64,000 nt of DNA from Pachyrhynchus sulphureomaculatus (Eukaryota > Arthropoda > Insecta > Coleoptera > Curculionidae): contig CM032446.1 of assembly GCA_019049505.1 (NCBI GenBank), positions 6,419,595 through 6,483,594 on the forward strand, given 5' to 3'. This document shows, piece by piece, positions 48,798-61,402 of the stretch. Numbering within the stretch: the stretch's first letter is position 1; every line of letters begins with the position of its first letter. The translations under genes were made by a program, and so were the position numbers. Below the pieces are notes generated by a model that worked only from the letters and a program-made list of their open reading frames with translations, was not told the DNA's origin and did no database searches.

Positions 48798-50181
48798 TAC
48801 ACTACCGTCAGAAATTATTTACCCACCTAGTTATTTCAGTCCCAAGACGACAAAAACCAAGACAATATATTTTTTTTAATTGTACTGAATTATTATTTAT
48901 TTTCACAGTCTAGAAAATCAGAAAAAATATTCACGATTTTCCAGGATTTTTCTCATCGATGTGACCTCCTTTACCGCTTTACAGAGTTTCGGCATTCTAT
49001 TCTGTAGTTTCTTCAGATCTTTGGTTATTTTTACCCATTCTGCTTGTAAAAGTTCCCACAAGTGATTTTCTGATGTTGGATTGAGTTTTCGAATACACCT
49101 GTCCAAATGGCCCTACAGCAATTCGATAGGGTTCAACGGGTGATTGTGGAGGCCAAGTTATTACTTCCAGGACGTCATCGGATTTCCATTGGTCCAAAAG
49201 TTCTCTAATTTGTTTAGCAAAATGTTTAGGGTCGATGTCATGCTCAAAAGTAAATTTCCCCTATAAAATGTCTCTTCCAGAAGGAAGCATTTAAGTTAGC
49301 AAAATTTCTTGATACTGTTCTTTTCGCATGATTCTTTCTATCCTAAAGATTTTTCCACCTTTACCGTTGCCAAAACAACCCCAAACCATTACTGAACCTC
49401 GACCATGTTTTACTGTAGGCAACTGACAGGCTTCCAACATCCTCTCTCCCGCTGACCGCGGCACGTAAACTCGTCGATTTGAACCGAAAATTTCTAATTT
49501 AGATTCGTCGCTCCAAAGGACGGCCGCTCCAGGTTTACTTGAGCAGTGATTTCTGGTGCGGTTAGGTGGCGATTACGTCTGCTGGACATTGTCATAGCTC
49601 TGTCTTCAGCGAGAGTCGTGTTTCGAGGCCTTCCTGAACGTTTTTGGTTTTGAATTCCATGTCCCACAGACCATTTTTTTACGATGTAGTCCACCGATCT
49701 CCTTGGCATCCGCATATCACTCGCGATTTGTCGACTCGAGTGACCATTTATGTCTCGCAATTATCAGAGTCCGATTTTCAACGAAAACTTCTTTCGTTTT
49801 TGGCATTTTCACCAAACAATTGAGCCTGTATCAATGACAAAGGTACTGTTTGCGAATTGTTAATTTCCAAAAGGGCAATCGTATTTATAGCATAGTTTTT
49901 ATCATAAAATATCAATAGGAATTTCCATAATCCCTAGAAGAAAACTTGAAATGAGTTCTTACTTCAATTGGAATTCTCAGAAATCGCCTCAAAACTTGGA
50001 AATTTGTTCTAATTGGTTTTTAATTCGTGATTTCACCAAAAAGGCTTATCTAAACAATTTTATGATGGACACTACACACAATTAAATTTACCTAATATAA
50101 TAAAAGGGCTTAATTAGGCATTAAATTTTGGCAGTTGCATTGAAATTTCAAGGTGGGCAAATACTTTCTGAAGGTAGTGTA
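48798..50181 (-). mobile_element. Tc1-like transposon with terminal inverted repeats
   Basis: Ends CACTACCGTCAGAAATTATT (48800 on) and the complement of CACTACCTTCAGAAAGTATT (to 50179), each flanked by TA. About 1.4 kb. The minus-strand transposase remains are listed separately. Confidence 0.9.
48918..49760 (-). pseudogene. Tc1-like transposase, several breaks
   Basis: N-terminal helix-turn-helix part: HSSRQIASDMRMPRRSVDYIV and SGRPRNTTLAEDR (49494-49760). The middle part reads GSVMVWGCFGNGKGGKIFRI. The second D region reads FEHDIDPKHFAKQIRELL (49200s). The expected SPSLNPIE block is damaged (WPPQSPVEPYRIAVG), and the C-terminal CIRKLNPTSENHLWELLQAEW is in another frame (48918-49106). At least three lesions. 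Confidence 0.88.
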
Positions 50182-50540
50182 TATACTAAATAATGATTAG
50201 GGATATCTCATTTAAATGTCCTTTAAAAATTGGTAAGGTGATGATTTACTCACATGGGATGAAAAATCCGTAGACTTTCGGCAGCCCAAAGAAAAACCAT
50301 ATGATTTTCAGTTATACTCTATTTATTTGAAACTGATACTTTTAAAAATTCCAGTGGACCCAGATATTTTTCAGGTAACAATGCTCTTTTGTAACTAAGT
50401 TTTATTGCCGATCAAATCATTTTATTTACATACCTTCCTGTTGCCTCAACTTTAAATACATATTTAGAGTAGCATACCCAAGTGTCGAGCTAGTTAGTGA
50501 CAACTCAGTTAGTGCGTTATCAAAATGTTTTCGCCAGCCA
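50182..50540. other. Non-coding, nothing recognised
   Basis: AT-rich sequence between the Tc1 element and a transposase relic. Confidence 0.4.
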
Positions 50541-51340
50541 AAAGTTGGGGCAGTTATCCCATAATGAAAAGCGTTTAGTTAAAAATTTATTTGACTACAT
50601 TAAAAACGATTAAAATTGTGATTTAAATGTGGACGATTGTGTAAAAAAAAATCTTCCTTAATGACCTTCAGTTAGTAAAGTCACAGTTTACAGAATTTTA
50701 ATTCAAACTTTGGATATCCTGCAGGCTGTGATAAGCCACTCAGAAATACCGAAAACGAGTAGAGTAAAACTATGGAGTGTTTTAAAAAGTATGAATTTTT
50801 ATTGGAAAAAATGTGAAAGAAAATCTTTATTGAGAGAAAGTGGAGAAATTGTAAACTGGGAAAGAGACTAATTAAGGAAAAATGTTATATTACTTAGGTG
50901 AGATGTGGATAAATGAAAGGTACACGGTCAAGAAATTTTGACAAGATGGGAATACCAAAAATGCTCGCCAAGCATTCAGTGAAGGTCCCTCTACTGGTCT
51001 TAAACTGCCATCCTATAAGGTACATAGGTTGTAGACGGAGATCTTTTAACATTCGTATTCAAGAAAACAGGAGATTATCACGAAGATATGATTTCCGATT
51101 AATTTGAAGATTGGTTTTCGCAGATTATAGACTTAATAGCAGACGGTTCTGTTATTCTAATGGATAACGCAAGCTGTCACTATAAAAATTAGAACGAGTG
51201 TAAATCTTGGGTTGGCTGTAAAAGGACATCCAATCTTGGATGACCGAGAAAAATATTTCATTTCCAAAAAACAGCGTTAAGAGAGAATTATTAGAACTTG
51301 TAAAGCTTGAAGTTCTCAGAAATAACACACAGGTACACAT
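50541..51340 (+). pseudogene. DDE transposase relic, same family as 55556-56690
   Basis: Plus-strand pieces: a leader with NEKRLVKNLFDYIKND, SVSKVTVYRIL, NFYWKKCERKSLLRESGEIVN, FVFKKTGDYHEDMISD, FEDWFSQIIDLI and ILMDNASCHYKN (a catalytic D within DNAxxH). The order matches the better preserved relic downstream. Stops are frequent. The family resembles arthropod proteins annotated as DDE-superfamily endonucleases; the name is uncertain. Confidence 0.65.
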
Positions 51341-51745
51341 TTATATGTTGCATAATTATTTATAGCAGATAAATAATTAGGCTTAAAATTTATTCATTAT
51401 CGCAGCCAAAAACAAAAATCTTATAATATTATTAAGACTATACTGTATTTGACCACTCCACCTATTTTACACCCTTCCCCCATTAAAACTGAAAATAACG
51501 CAAAAAAATATAATTTTTGGAATCCTCAACTCCCGAAACTCTGAGAAAGACCTGTAACACCGTATATAAGAAGCATCCCTTTTTACCCCCTACTTCACAT
51601 CTTTACCATTTACATATTGTATTAAAAATAATATACTTAAATGTATCCAAAAAATCTGTAATTATTTCAAAATGCCGTTTAAATTATAGAATATTAAACA
51701 ACCTCCGCCCCCTTTAAACCCGTTCCTTGGCTAAAATTGAAAGCA
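51341..51745. other. Non-coding, nothing recognised
   Basis: The frame at 51517-51717 shows no motif. Confidence 0.35.
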
Positions 51746-52712
51746 ATGAAAAAACAACCTTATTTTTTCGATTTCTCGACTTCAAGAATCCTGAAAAAGA
51801 CGCTGCTTCTTTCCAGGATATTCCCTTCTCCTCAAGTATACTTCCAATACTCCCATTCCAGGTTTGTCTAGGTCTTCCTCACTTATGTTTTCCTTGTATT
51901 CGGGCTTCATACACTTGTTTCACCTGTCTATTATCCTTCATTCTCTGTACACGTCCCCACCATCCCAGCTGTTTTTGTTGTATATATTCCATAATTGCTT
52001 GTACTCTCAGCCTTCTCCTTATTTCTGTATTCCTTATTATGTCCTTCCGTGTAACTCCTTGTACTGCTCTCAGGTATTTCATTTCGACGGCTTGTATCTT
52101 GTTTTTCTGCCTGTCTGTTAGGGTCCATGATTCACATCCATATGTCAGGATTGTCCTAAAAATTGCCCTGAACACTTTTATTTTTGCTTGTTTCGTCATC
52201 TCTTTCTTCCTAATGAATTTATTATTTATTGCATAGTAAAGTTTGTTCGTTCTTTCAATTTCTTTGTCTTGTTTTCCAGTTTCATCCATTATCACTCCCA
52301 GATACTTATATTGTTCCACTTGTATTTTATTCCCTTCTATGTAAATGTTTGTTTGTTGGTTTTCCATTGTCATTACTTTTGTTTTATCTATATTAATTTT
52401 CATACCTTCTTCCTTAAACGCTTTATTCCAAATATCCAGGTTTCCTTGTAATTGTCTCTCATTTTCCGCCACCAGCACTATATCATCAGCAAAAGCCGCT
52501 TCAGCTACTTCTATTCTTTTCAGCTTCCGGCATCCTATTGTCATTCTTTTCACTTTTATTTCGCATTTCTTGATTATTTCATTCATGTATACAGTGAACA
52601 ATGTTGCTCCTTGCCTCAAACCTTCCTGTGTTGTAAATCCCTCCGACTTCATGTTGTTTTTTATTACATACTGCACATTGTTGCTGTATATTTCCTTTAT
52701 TATTCTTATTGT

Positions 52713-52717
<5 letters not shown>
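51746..52717 (-). pseudogene. RTE-type LINE reverse transcriptase, 5'-truncated at a TA tract
   Basis: The minus-strand frame 51879-52793 reads through a TA tract (artefactual Tyr-Ile start), then IIKEIYSNNVQYVIKNN, TTQEGLRQGATLFTVYMNEI, FADDIVLVAENERQL, YKYLGVIMDE, YGCESWTLTDRQKNK, LGWWGRVQRMKDNR and RIQGKHK. The C-terminal tail continues out of frame (RPRQTWNGSIGSILEEKG) to about 51746. One long frame is intact; the upstream RT and endonuclease are missing. Confidence 0.88.

Positions 52718-52785
<68 letters not shown>
52717..52785. repeat. (TA)n microsatellite
   Basis: Pure TA run at the truncated 5' edge of an RTE-type LINE. Confidence 0.95.
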
Positions 52786-52786
<1 letters not shown>

Positions 52787-52894
52787 GAATCAATTTCTCT
52801 AGTCTCCTCCCTCATTCCTTATATGTTTTAGTGTAAATATTTAGGCATAAAACTTATTTCTTATTTCAACAAAAAAAACAGAATAAATTGCCAT

Positions 52895-54190
52895 ATCATT
52901 GCTTCTCCCTTCTTCTTCTTCTTATATTAGGCATTCCTATTCCTGCCCGTATATCGTCGTTCCATTTTTTCGTGGGCGTCCTATACTCCTTCGGCCCATC
53001 AGTGATTTATCTCGAGCTATTTTCATTAATCGTCGTTCGGACATTCTGTTTATGTGTTTTATGTTTCTTATCTTATGTTGTCATTTGTTTCTTTATCCCA
53101 AAGTGTTTTTCCTGCAATTTTTCTTAATGTTTTCATTTCACTTGTTTGTAAGTATCTCTGAGTTTTGTGTGTTTTTGGCCTTGTCTCTGCTGTGTAGGTC
53201 ATAACTAGCCGAAATACAGATTAATATATACGAGATTTTACTTCTGTTTTCAAGTATTTGTTTTCCAAATAGTGTCATTCAAGCATCCTGCTATTCTATT
53301 GGCTTTTACTATTTGTCCTTTTATTTCTTTTTCCATGTTGTTATATAATAATTTAATTCCTAAATATTTAATATCATTACCTACTCTATAATCTGATTAT
53401 CGATTAAATTTCTTTGCCGTTGTATTAAACTGATGTAATAATTTCTGCAAATCATCTTCATTCTCAGCTACTAGGACAGTATCGTCGGCGTACACACAAT
53501 ATTTGTATCTCTTTATTGCCCATTTTTTAGCCTTTTTTTTTACCTGTTTAATTATTTCATCTACTATAATGTTAAACAGTAGGGGACTCAGTGAGTCTCC
53601 TTGTCTAATACCAGTTGTTACCCCTATGGGTTCAGTTAACTCCGAATTTACTCTTGCTTCTATTTTATTTCTTATGTAAATGTTTTCAATTAGTTTTATT
53701 ATATCCAATGGAATATTCTCGTCATAAAGTATGTGCACTACGTCTTGCAGCTGTACTCTATTAAATGCTTTTACCAAATCTATAAAGCATAAGAACGCTG
53801 GTCTGTTATACTCAATTGATTTTTCAGTAATTTATCTGATTACAAATACTGCGTCGTTACAGGATCTTCTGCTCCTGAATCCTTGTTGTTTTTCGGAAAG
53901 CTGTATAAGTGGAATTATTTTATTGGTAACAATTTTTGTCGTCAGTTTTAAAGTTGTGCACAAGAGGTTAATTCCTCGATAATTATTCGGATCAGTTTTT
54001 TTTCCTTTTTTAAAAAGTGGTATCATTATGTCTGTTTTCCTTTCTTCTGGTATTCGCGATCCCTGTATTATTTTGTTTAGGAGCTCTGGTAATTCTTTAG
54101 TCAGTTTCACTTCTCCGTACTTTAATAGTTCATTTTGTATTTCGTCCTTACTAGCTGATTTTCGGTTTTTTAATTTTTTGAGAGCTTCAC
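52895..54190 (-). pseudogene. RTE-type LINE reverse transcriptase, broken
   Basis: Minus strand: ELPELLNKIIQGSRIPEERK, PLFKKGKKTDPNNYRGINLL and QQGFRSRRSCNDAVFVIR (53832-54110); then KAFNRVQLQDVV, TGIRQGDSLSPLLFN and YADDTVLVAENEDDL (53397-53777). The remains of the C-terminus include DGPKEYRTPTKKWNDDIRAG near 52960. It differs in sequence from the neighbouring RTE relics, so it is a separate insertion. Confidence 0.87.
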
Positions 54191-55555
54191 TGCTAAAATA
54201 TATAAAAACTATCGATCCCCACCCCTTTCACTCCCTTGGCCTGAAGCGATATCGTTCAAAAACTATAGACTTCATCTCCTCATTATATAATATCTATGAC
54301 CCAAGTTTGATATTGTTACCTCATTTTGTTTGAGAGTTATCGCGCCAAAAGGCCGACAGATATGCCTATGGATATGAGTCACTATGTTTTTCGTTATCTA
54401 GGGACCCTAAAACGTGAAGAAAAGCAAAAATCTGGCAGTATATTTTTTTCACTAATAAAATAGTTTCCTTTAGCAAGAAAAGTAAAGTTGATTCTATGTC
54501 TAACATTCAATTTGTCTGATCTATAAGCACTCATTACCGATTTCGAGATGTATCTTGAAAGTGTCGATATTTCATAAGAACATCGATGCATATGAAAACA
54601 TCGATAGTTTTATCACATTTCTCCTTTTTAGATTTAAATTATAATTTTAAGAAATCAATATTCCAATGAGACAGTTTAATAATCGCTAAAATTACCATGT
54701 TATGTAATTTACATAAAGTTTACATAGATTTGTTTATGCTGATGACACAGGTTCCATTGTTTGTGTTAATCCGTATCGTGAATGAAAAAATGACGTCGAT
54801 GGTATAATAAGTAATAGGATATGTTGTCTCATGTAGATTTTGCAGACCAGATAATTATGTCTGAAGTGAAAATTAGAATATTTAATATTAATTAATTAAT
54901 GAAAAAATATTGTTAAAATTATTTTCCCAATCCCTTGCAAATACTACGACACCAGCGCGTAAGCTAAAATTGATTATTTCTCTCACTAAAACAAAGAAAA
55001 AAATCGAATTATGTTATTGATTATATTTTTTGAAATCACTATGTTACTTACATCTCCTCTCACTCTATATACTGTTTCCATTAATGTCGTAGATGTTAAT
55101 AAAATAACTTAAAGTCCGTTTGTTTGGAGTTGATAGTACACAACATGGGTTATAAACATTAAAATGTCATAAACCATAAGCTTCCGAAATTTCTCTACCA
55201 ATTATTTGCATTTTTAGTTTTAATCACCGTTATTTTCTATCTCTATACAACAGTGGGACCTTTTTCTAAAAAATATTTTATTACATGCCTTCTAAACTTT
55301 ACAATAAGCTATACACGTATAAATCAATGCATTTCAAAGTTTATTTTAATGAATAAATGATGAAACTAAAAATCTTATTTGTATGATAAAGGCCTAAACG
55401 AGTACAATTAACAATTCTTAATAAAATAAAATTATTTGGGATTCTAGCAGTTATTGGAATATAATTAAGCAAAGTACTTATCGGTAGGTAGGTGCCTAAG
55501 CCTAAGTATGCAATAAAAATATTCTGTGTAAGTAAAAAAATAAAGCAAAAACCTA
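54191..55555. other. Non-coding, nothing recognised
   Basis: AT-rich; the frame at 54394-54591 (minus) has no motif. No terminal repeats were matched to the transposase relic that follows. Confidence 0.4.
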
Positions 55556-56690
55556 TAATATGCTTAGTTCAAATCAGAACAGTGATGGTTTCAACCTTCA
55601 GTTTTGCCCGGTCAAACTTCGCATCCATGATGCCCTAGTGCCTCAACAGCCAACAAGCCAAGTTCGTGAAATTGTGGAAACGGGAGTTGGATCAGCAACT
55701 ATTCATAGATTTCTAAAAGAAGGAAAACGCGATCCTTGCAACGAACCTCAGAATCACAAAGGAAAGGTGCCCTTAGAGGTCGATGAAAACGCAATAAGAA
55801 GAAAAGTACACCATCTTTTTATTAAAAAAGAAATATCTACACTACATAAAGTTTTGCAAGAAATCAGAGAAGACCAGGACTTACCAGATTTAAAAAAATG
55901 GAATATATGGAAACTCCCTTATAATCTGACTTTTCATTGGGAAAAACATAATAGAGAATCTGTTCTTACCGATAAAACAGAAATAATTTGTTGGAGAAGA
56001 GAATATCTATGAGCAATCAGAAAATTTCGAGCCGAAGAAAGAAATATTTTTTATTTAGATGAGACTTGGGTTAATGAGGGACACACAGTGAAAAAAATCT
56101 GGATTGACAAAAACATTAAGAGTATCAAACAAGCTTTTATGGAAGGTTGATCAACTGGATTACAGCAATCTTCAGGAAAAGGTCGTAGGCTAATTATAGC
56201 ACATATTGGTAGTAAAAACGGATTTCTCGACGGTGGCTTGTTGAAATTCGAATCAAAGCAAACTAAATATTACCGTGGGGAGATGAAGGCCAATGTTTTT
56301 GAGGAGAACTTCCAACAAATGATTGAATGTATACCAGAAGAAGAAAATGGACATTCTTCAATGGATAAGAGACAAAAATCTCAAACATAAAGATGGTACG
56401 TTAAAAGAGGAACTTCTCAAAATTGCGAAACAAAATAAGTTCAAGAAATACGCAGTCGATGAGATGGCAAAGGAACGAAATATCACAGTGCTTAGATTAC
56501 CTCCATATCATTGAGGATATCAAAGAGGATAATTGAAAAAATGCCATTCGACATGTTAAAGAAGAAGAAAATAAAATGTGGAAACTTGACGAATACATCA
56601 AAGAAACTGTGGAAACAGAACCCTTATTTATCGATTTAAGAGAAGTCGAGTCTTCAGATTTTGAAAATGATGATTATTTTTGGCTGTAAT
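55556..56690 (+). pseudogene. DDE-superfamily transposase-like gene, broken
   Basis: The N-terminal frame 55560-56012 has a helix-turn-helix-like segment (VREIVETGVGSATIHRFLKEG), then LEVDENAIRRKVHHLFIKKE and ICWRREYL. After a stop the sequence continues NIFYLDETWVNEGHTVKKIW (first catalytic D), GKGRRLIIAHIGSKNGFLDG and KANVFEENFQQMIE. A deletion removes the expected DNAxxH block. WIRDKNLKHKDGTLKEELLK and MAKERNITVLRLPPYH follow (56323-56514), and the usual catalytic E block after PPYH is lost. The C-terminus is acidic. It is widespread in arthropods as a DDE endonuclease-like family, by memory. Confidence 0.72.
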
Positions 56691-56699
56691 TAAAGTACT

Positions 56700-59600
56700 T
56701 ATATATCGTGAATTGTGAATTTGTATATATACATAGATTTACAGATTAAAAAATTTTTGGTAATAAATCTTGTATTTCTATAACTTCATTTTTAAGATAA
56801 TTTTATTTATTAAACACTAAAAGCAAGTTACGCTCGGACGGCTATGCTACCGATGAACCCTCATTTACATTTCATGACTCTATTGTATAGCAGAGGTTTT
56901 CTGCCTAAAATAGGGTGAATCCTTAAAAAAATTCAAAACAGTAATATGCATAAGAAATCTCTTTTTCTTGTACGCATCCCAACATTTGCATCTACAATGA
57001 AAGAATTCTGCTATCAACTCCAAACAAATACACTTTAATTTTTAGGTTCTTTCATCCTAACGATATTGATGAAGACATATAATTTGACGTATTTAAATTT
57101 ATTCCCTCTAACCCGCTCCCCATCTCTATGGTATATGTATGCTATATGTAACCAAAAATCAGGAAAATCATCTATTGTACTAATAAAACCACAAAATGAA
57201 TTGTTGTAGACCCCCTTCACCATTTCTTTTGAAGCAAGAAGAACAAACATTCACTTTACTTCCCTACTTTAAGCACTAAATGTGTGCCAAATTAGATATT
57301 TATATCTCACCTCGTTCGGAGGTTATCGCGTCAACATACGGATGGAGATCTAGGGAACATGAAACGTAAAGAAATACTTTCTTTAGCAAAATAGCCGGTA
57401 ATAATATAAAATATATTAGTACGCATGGTTCATGGTTCCATAAAGTTAACCTGAATTAATGGAACGATCTTCCTAACAAGAGAACTCATTTTTTACACAG
57501 ATACATATAAACAGACAGAAGGGACGGAAGCAGGTGCATAAGGGCGGCAGATAAGGATAAAACTATCGGTGTTCTAAGCGGAAATCGACACCATCCTCAT
57601 CTGTGGCTAAGATAGTGAAAAGAAATATAACGCGGAGAACCGTGTAAATCTGTTCTAATAACAGATCCATTCTGGTTACTTTGAAACAAGCCAGGGTGAG
57701 CTTGCAACTGGTAAGTGTAAGTAAAGGCTTGCTGGTCCATATGGCTTTCAGAAATAACTTGTTTCTTGTCTCGGTACCTGACAGGGGATGGCCAATATGC
57801 TAAGAAGGGAGCTCAAGCAAACCCCATGGAATCTGAAACGTTTTTGGCACTCCCTTGTAATATGTATGGTGTAGCGACCATAGATCTATTGAACAATAAG
57901 TTTGTGAAAGACTAGAACGAGGCATCAGGGATCAGGCGCACCAAGAGTCCTGGTGATATCTGTTGAAATTAAACAGAAAATATTTGCAGTCGGCGTTGGG
58001 GATCCATATAATAGACTGCCTCCTGAATGAGCAGATAACTTGTATCGTGGTGAAAGATGACTCAGATTGCAGATAGTATTTAAAGGAGGAGACAACTCTT
58101 CGTCTAGTTATGGTTTGCTCGAGAAAGGCCAATTCATTTGGGATCATCAATAATTTTGGAATTAAGGGGATTTAATCTGGAATTCTTCTGAATCTGGATT
58201 CTTAAAGATGATTGTCCTTCCATAACTGTAAAATAAGGCAAGTGCATAATGAGTATTGTAGAAAATTCAAGCTATATTGAGCCGTAGCTATACAATTATC
58301 TAATGTAACATATTATGTAATACCGAAAATGGTGTGTATATTAAAAATAATTAAGCCAATTTGTTCAAATTTAAAGAGCAATGGCAGTTTTTTGTTATTT
58401 TTAATTAATAACAACGATAATGTCTTTGTTTCCTAAACGAGTGATTCATGTTTAAGGAAATAATCAAAATACCTTAAATTGCAAATAAAAAATTACCATT
58501 TTCTAATGGAATATTTAAGATTTACTGCTTTTTAATATAAGTGCTATTGAATTATCAAAAAACTTCATTATTGTATATCAGATACCAATTAACGTCAAAA
58601 AATTTTACATTCTGGCTGATATTATATAAAAAATGTAAAAAATAGGATTTTGTACATTATATTCCATATATAACCAAAACTTTGTTTTTACCTAATACGT
58701 TATTACTTTTTTCGTTTTAATTTGACGCTTGGTTCCTTCTCATTAAACATTAGACATAGTATACTCACAGACAATTAACCAATCCAACTATAGTTTGTTG
58801 ACAGCTATTTTAATTTAAATTTACCAAATTATTATAAACACAAAAAGTCCATTAAACAAACAGCTTCTGTAAAACAATAAAAATATATATAATTCACAGG
58901 TAAAGGCTTGAGTTCCGTAACAATTTGCCAAAAAAAATATAAACGGATATACGACAAATTGATTATCTGTAAACTAACAATGGTCATCAAGGTTACGTTT
59001 TTGTCGCTTGTGCATTTAACCTTTCTATTTTTTTTCTTCTATGGCAAATTTCGGCAAGTTTTGTTATTAATAGTGTTGGAATCACTCGAGTAAAGAACAG
59101 CTTGAATACTCGATTGCTAAAATAACTAATTTTAGTCAATTATTGAATTGATTATTTGAATTAAAATTTCAAGTTAAAATCTTAGCTAGAAGACGTTACT
59201 GTTTACTCACTCATCTAGTACTAGCTAGCAATAAACTATACCGAAATATTTTGAATCTTTATTACTGTCGAATGCCTGTTGCGAGTCCGTCGCAACCTCT
59301 GCTGTTCGGAATCGGTTTGTGTTTGTATTTCTTGTAGGGACTGCCCAATTTATGTTTGTTATTATTATTTATAGGTGGATTCTGCTTCACTTGAAAACCA
59401 AAAAATGATTTTGCAGTGGCGATTGTTATTTGTGGTTTGGTGAGAATTTTCTAAAGTTTAAAGTGATTCTGTTTGTTAAAATATCGAAAACATTTCTGGG
59501 TGTTTGAAATTTCATTGTATGCAGAGAATTTTGGATAGATTGGACAAAAATCGTGCTTTGTCAGTCGATAAAAATATGATCACAAGGAAATTTTTATTTT

Positions 59601-60037
59601 TTCAATTTGAAACATATTTGTTAGATTGCTACAAGAATTTAAACATTTATTTTTTGTCTTCAGGTTATGTTTTACCTATCTGATATAATCAATAATTAAA
59701 AAGTTCTGATTTTCGTAAAACCTCAACTATCACAAGGACAATTGTCGAATATTCGTAACCCATTACTTGCAGTTTGAGGTTTTTTTTTTAAATGACACGC
59801 TAGGGTTATAATTTATTGCAAAACATAAAAAAATAAATGCAAACTAGATAAGTTATTTGTTTAATTTGTGAAGTGTCTTTAATTTATTTATTTTTTGTGT
59901 GCTGTATCGATAATGTTTTTAGTAAATATAAATGCGCTAGTTTTCTTTTGTTTTTTAATTAAATTGTGGCTCTAGAGAGTTTTTTTAAAAAATAGAAACC
60001 CTCAAACTACATGCTATACGGTAAAAATATTCGATAA
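56700..60037. other. Long stretch without recognisable gene
   Basis: About 3.3 kb with only short frames. 57480-58150 is less AT-rich than its surroundings and might be an old coding relic, but no frame gives a recognisable block. 59270-59400 is a second slightly GC-richer patch. Confidence 0.4.
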
Positions 60038-60092
60038 GTTTTGCAAGAAGTAAAACACTACTTAAATTTCCACAAAATTTTTTATTTTTAAC

Positions 60093-60133
60093 ACCATGAC
60101 ATGTTTCACTGTACGACAGCTTCTTCATATGGT
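60093..60133 (-). ncRNA. Hammerhead-like motif, PLE-D left arm
   Basis: Helix I ACCAT/ATGGT is perfect. The core reads ATGAAGA, so the invariant first C has become A. Extra A, helix II GCTGT-CGT-ACAGT, GAAA, and a one-pair helix III before GUC. The core change should abolish cleavage. Confidence 0.6.
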
Positions 60134-60728
60134 TTGTTACAAAATGAGGGTAAAATTACTATAATAATTGGTTGGTGCACAATTGATGGCAGGTAATAAA
60201 ATAATTTAATTAAAACAGATTTAGTAATGGTGAATTATTTAAGTATTTGTTCATTTATTAAGGAATCTGAATTTTTCAATTTGTTTATTTCTAAAGATTC
60301 TAGGTAATTAAGTTTCAGGCTCTTTGTGCAAGTATGTAATATTTCAAAGTTTGGGTTGAATTGGTGGTTATTTTCAATTAAATGATTTGTGACCTATATA
60401 GGTCAAACAGGAAGAAGTTTTTCAAAAAGAATAAAAGAACCTGCTTTATCATACATCAGTAGAAAAATAACTCAAATTACGCAAATCATTTAATTGAAAT
60501 TCAACCCAGACTTTTAAATATTACATACTTGCACAAAGAGCCTGAAACTTAATTACCTAGAATCTTTAGAAATAAACAAATTGAAAAATTCAGATTCCTT
60601 AATAAATGAACAATTAGACTTAAATAATGCACCATTACTAAATCTGTTTTAATTAAATTATCTTATTACCTGCCATAAATTGTGAACCAACCATTTATTA
60701 TAGTAATTTTACCCTCATTTTGTAACAA

Positions 60729-60771
60729 ACCATCTGAAGAAGCTGTCGAACAGCGAAAAACAGGTCATGGT
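60729..60771 (+). ncRNA. Hammerhead-like motif, PLE-D right arm
   Basis: Helix I ACCAT (60729-60733) with ATGGT (60767-60771). Core CTGAAGA (60734-60740), extra A, helix II GCTGT-CGA-ACAGC, GAAA. The helix III segment is altered (AACAG instead of CAU), then GUC. Its core is intact where the left arm's is not, while its helix III region has changed. Confidence 0.6.
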
Positions 60772-60826
60772 GTTAAAAATAAAAAATTTAGTGGAAATTT
60801 AAGTAGTGTTTTACTTCTTGCAAAAC

Positions 60827-61326
60827 CTCTAGTTATGGATCTATACCAAGTATCGGCTGAATCAATCCAAGTATTCGATAATTGTCCGTGCGACAGCTGC
60901 GGTTTTACAAAAGGCATTATTTTTTAATTGTTGGTTGTGACAGAAGTAAAACATGGCTTGAAGTCAACTAATAAATTTTAAAATCCTTCTATCAATTTAT
61001 GCAATGTACTGGTATTTCAAATTCAAGAAATATATACGACAAAATACGATTTTTGTCCGATCGATTTAAAATTTTGCACGATACCATAAAATCCAAATTT
61101 AAACATTTTTTCCCAATAAATATATTCGATATTTTAACAAACAGAGTGACTTATGGACATTAAACTAGAGAAAATTCAAATTTCCCACCGAACGACAGGT
61201 GACAATTGACCCTGCAAAATCATTTTTTCTTGTTTCAAGAGATGCAGAATCCACCAATAAAGTCACTTTTTTCTAAATTTAGTAAAAAGAGAAATATTCC
61301 GTATGTAGCGCACTTTCTGTTTATCA

Positions 61327-61328
<2 letters not shown>
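60827..61328. other. AT-rich, nothing recognised
   Basis: No coding motif in the short frames. Confidence 0.4.

Positions 61329-61401
<73 letters not shown>
61329..61401. repeat. (TA)n microsatellite, left of a mariner
   Basis: Pure TA run ending directly at the mariner terminus. Confidence 0.95.

Positions 61402-61402
<1 letters not shown>

Larger units (their letters stand above)
60038..60826. mobile_element. Penelope-like element family D, inverted pair of 3' ends
   Basis: The left arm (60038-60392, minus) and right arm (about 60480-60826, plus) are inverted copies of the same 3' region, ending in GTTTTGCAAGAAGTAAAACA and its complement. Between them (60393-60480) is a unique GIY-YIG remnant on the plus strand (TYIGQTGRSFSKRIKE). 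The conceptual coding end (LESLEINKLKNSDSLINEQL) is present in both arms. No clear target duplication was seen. Confidence 0.85.
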
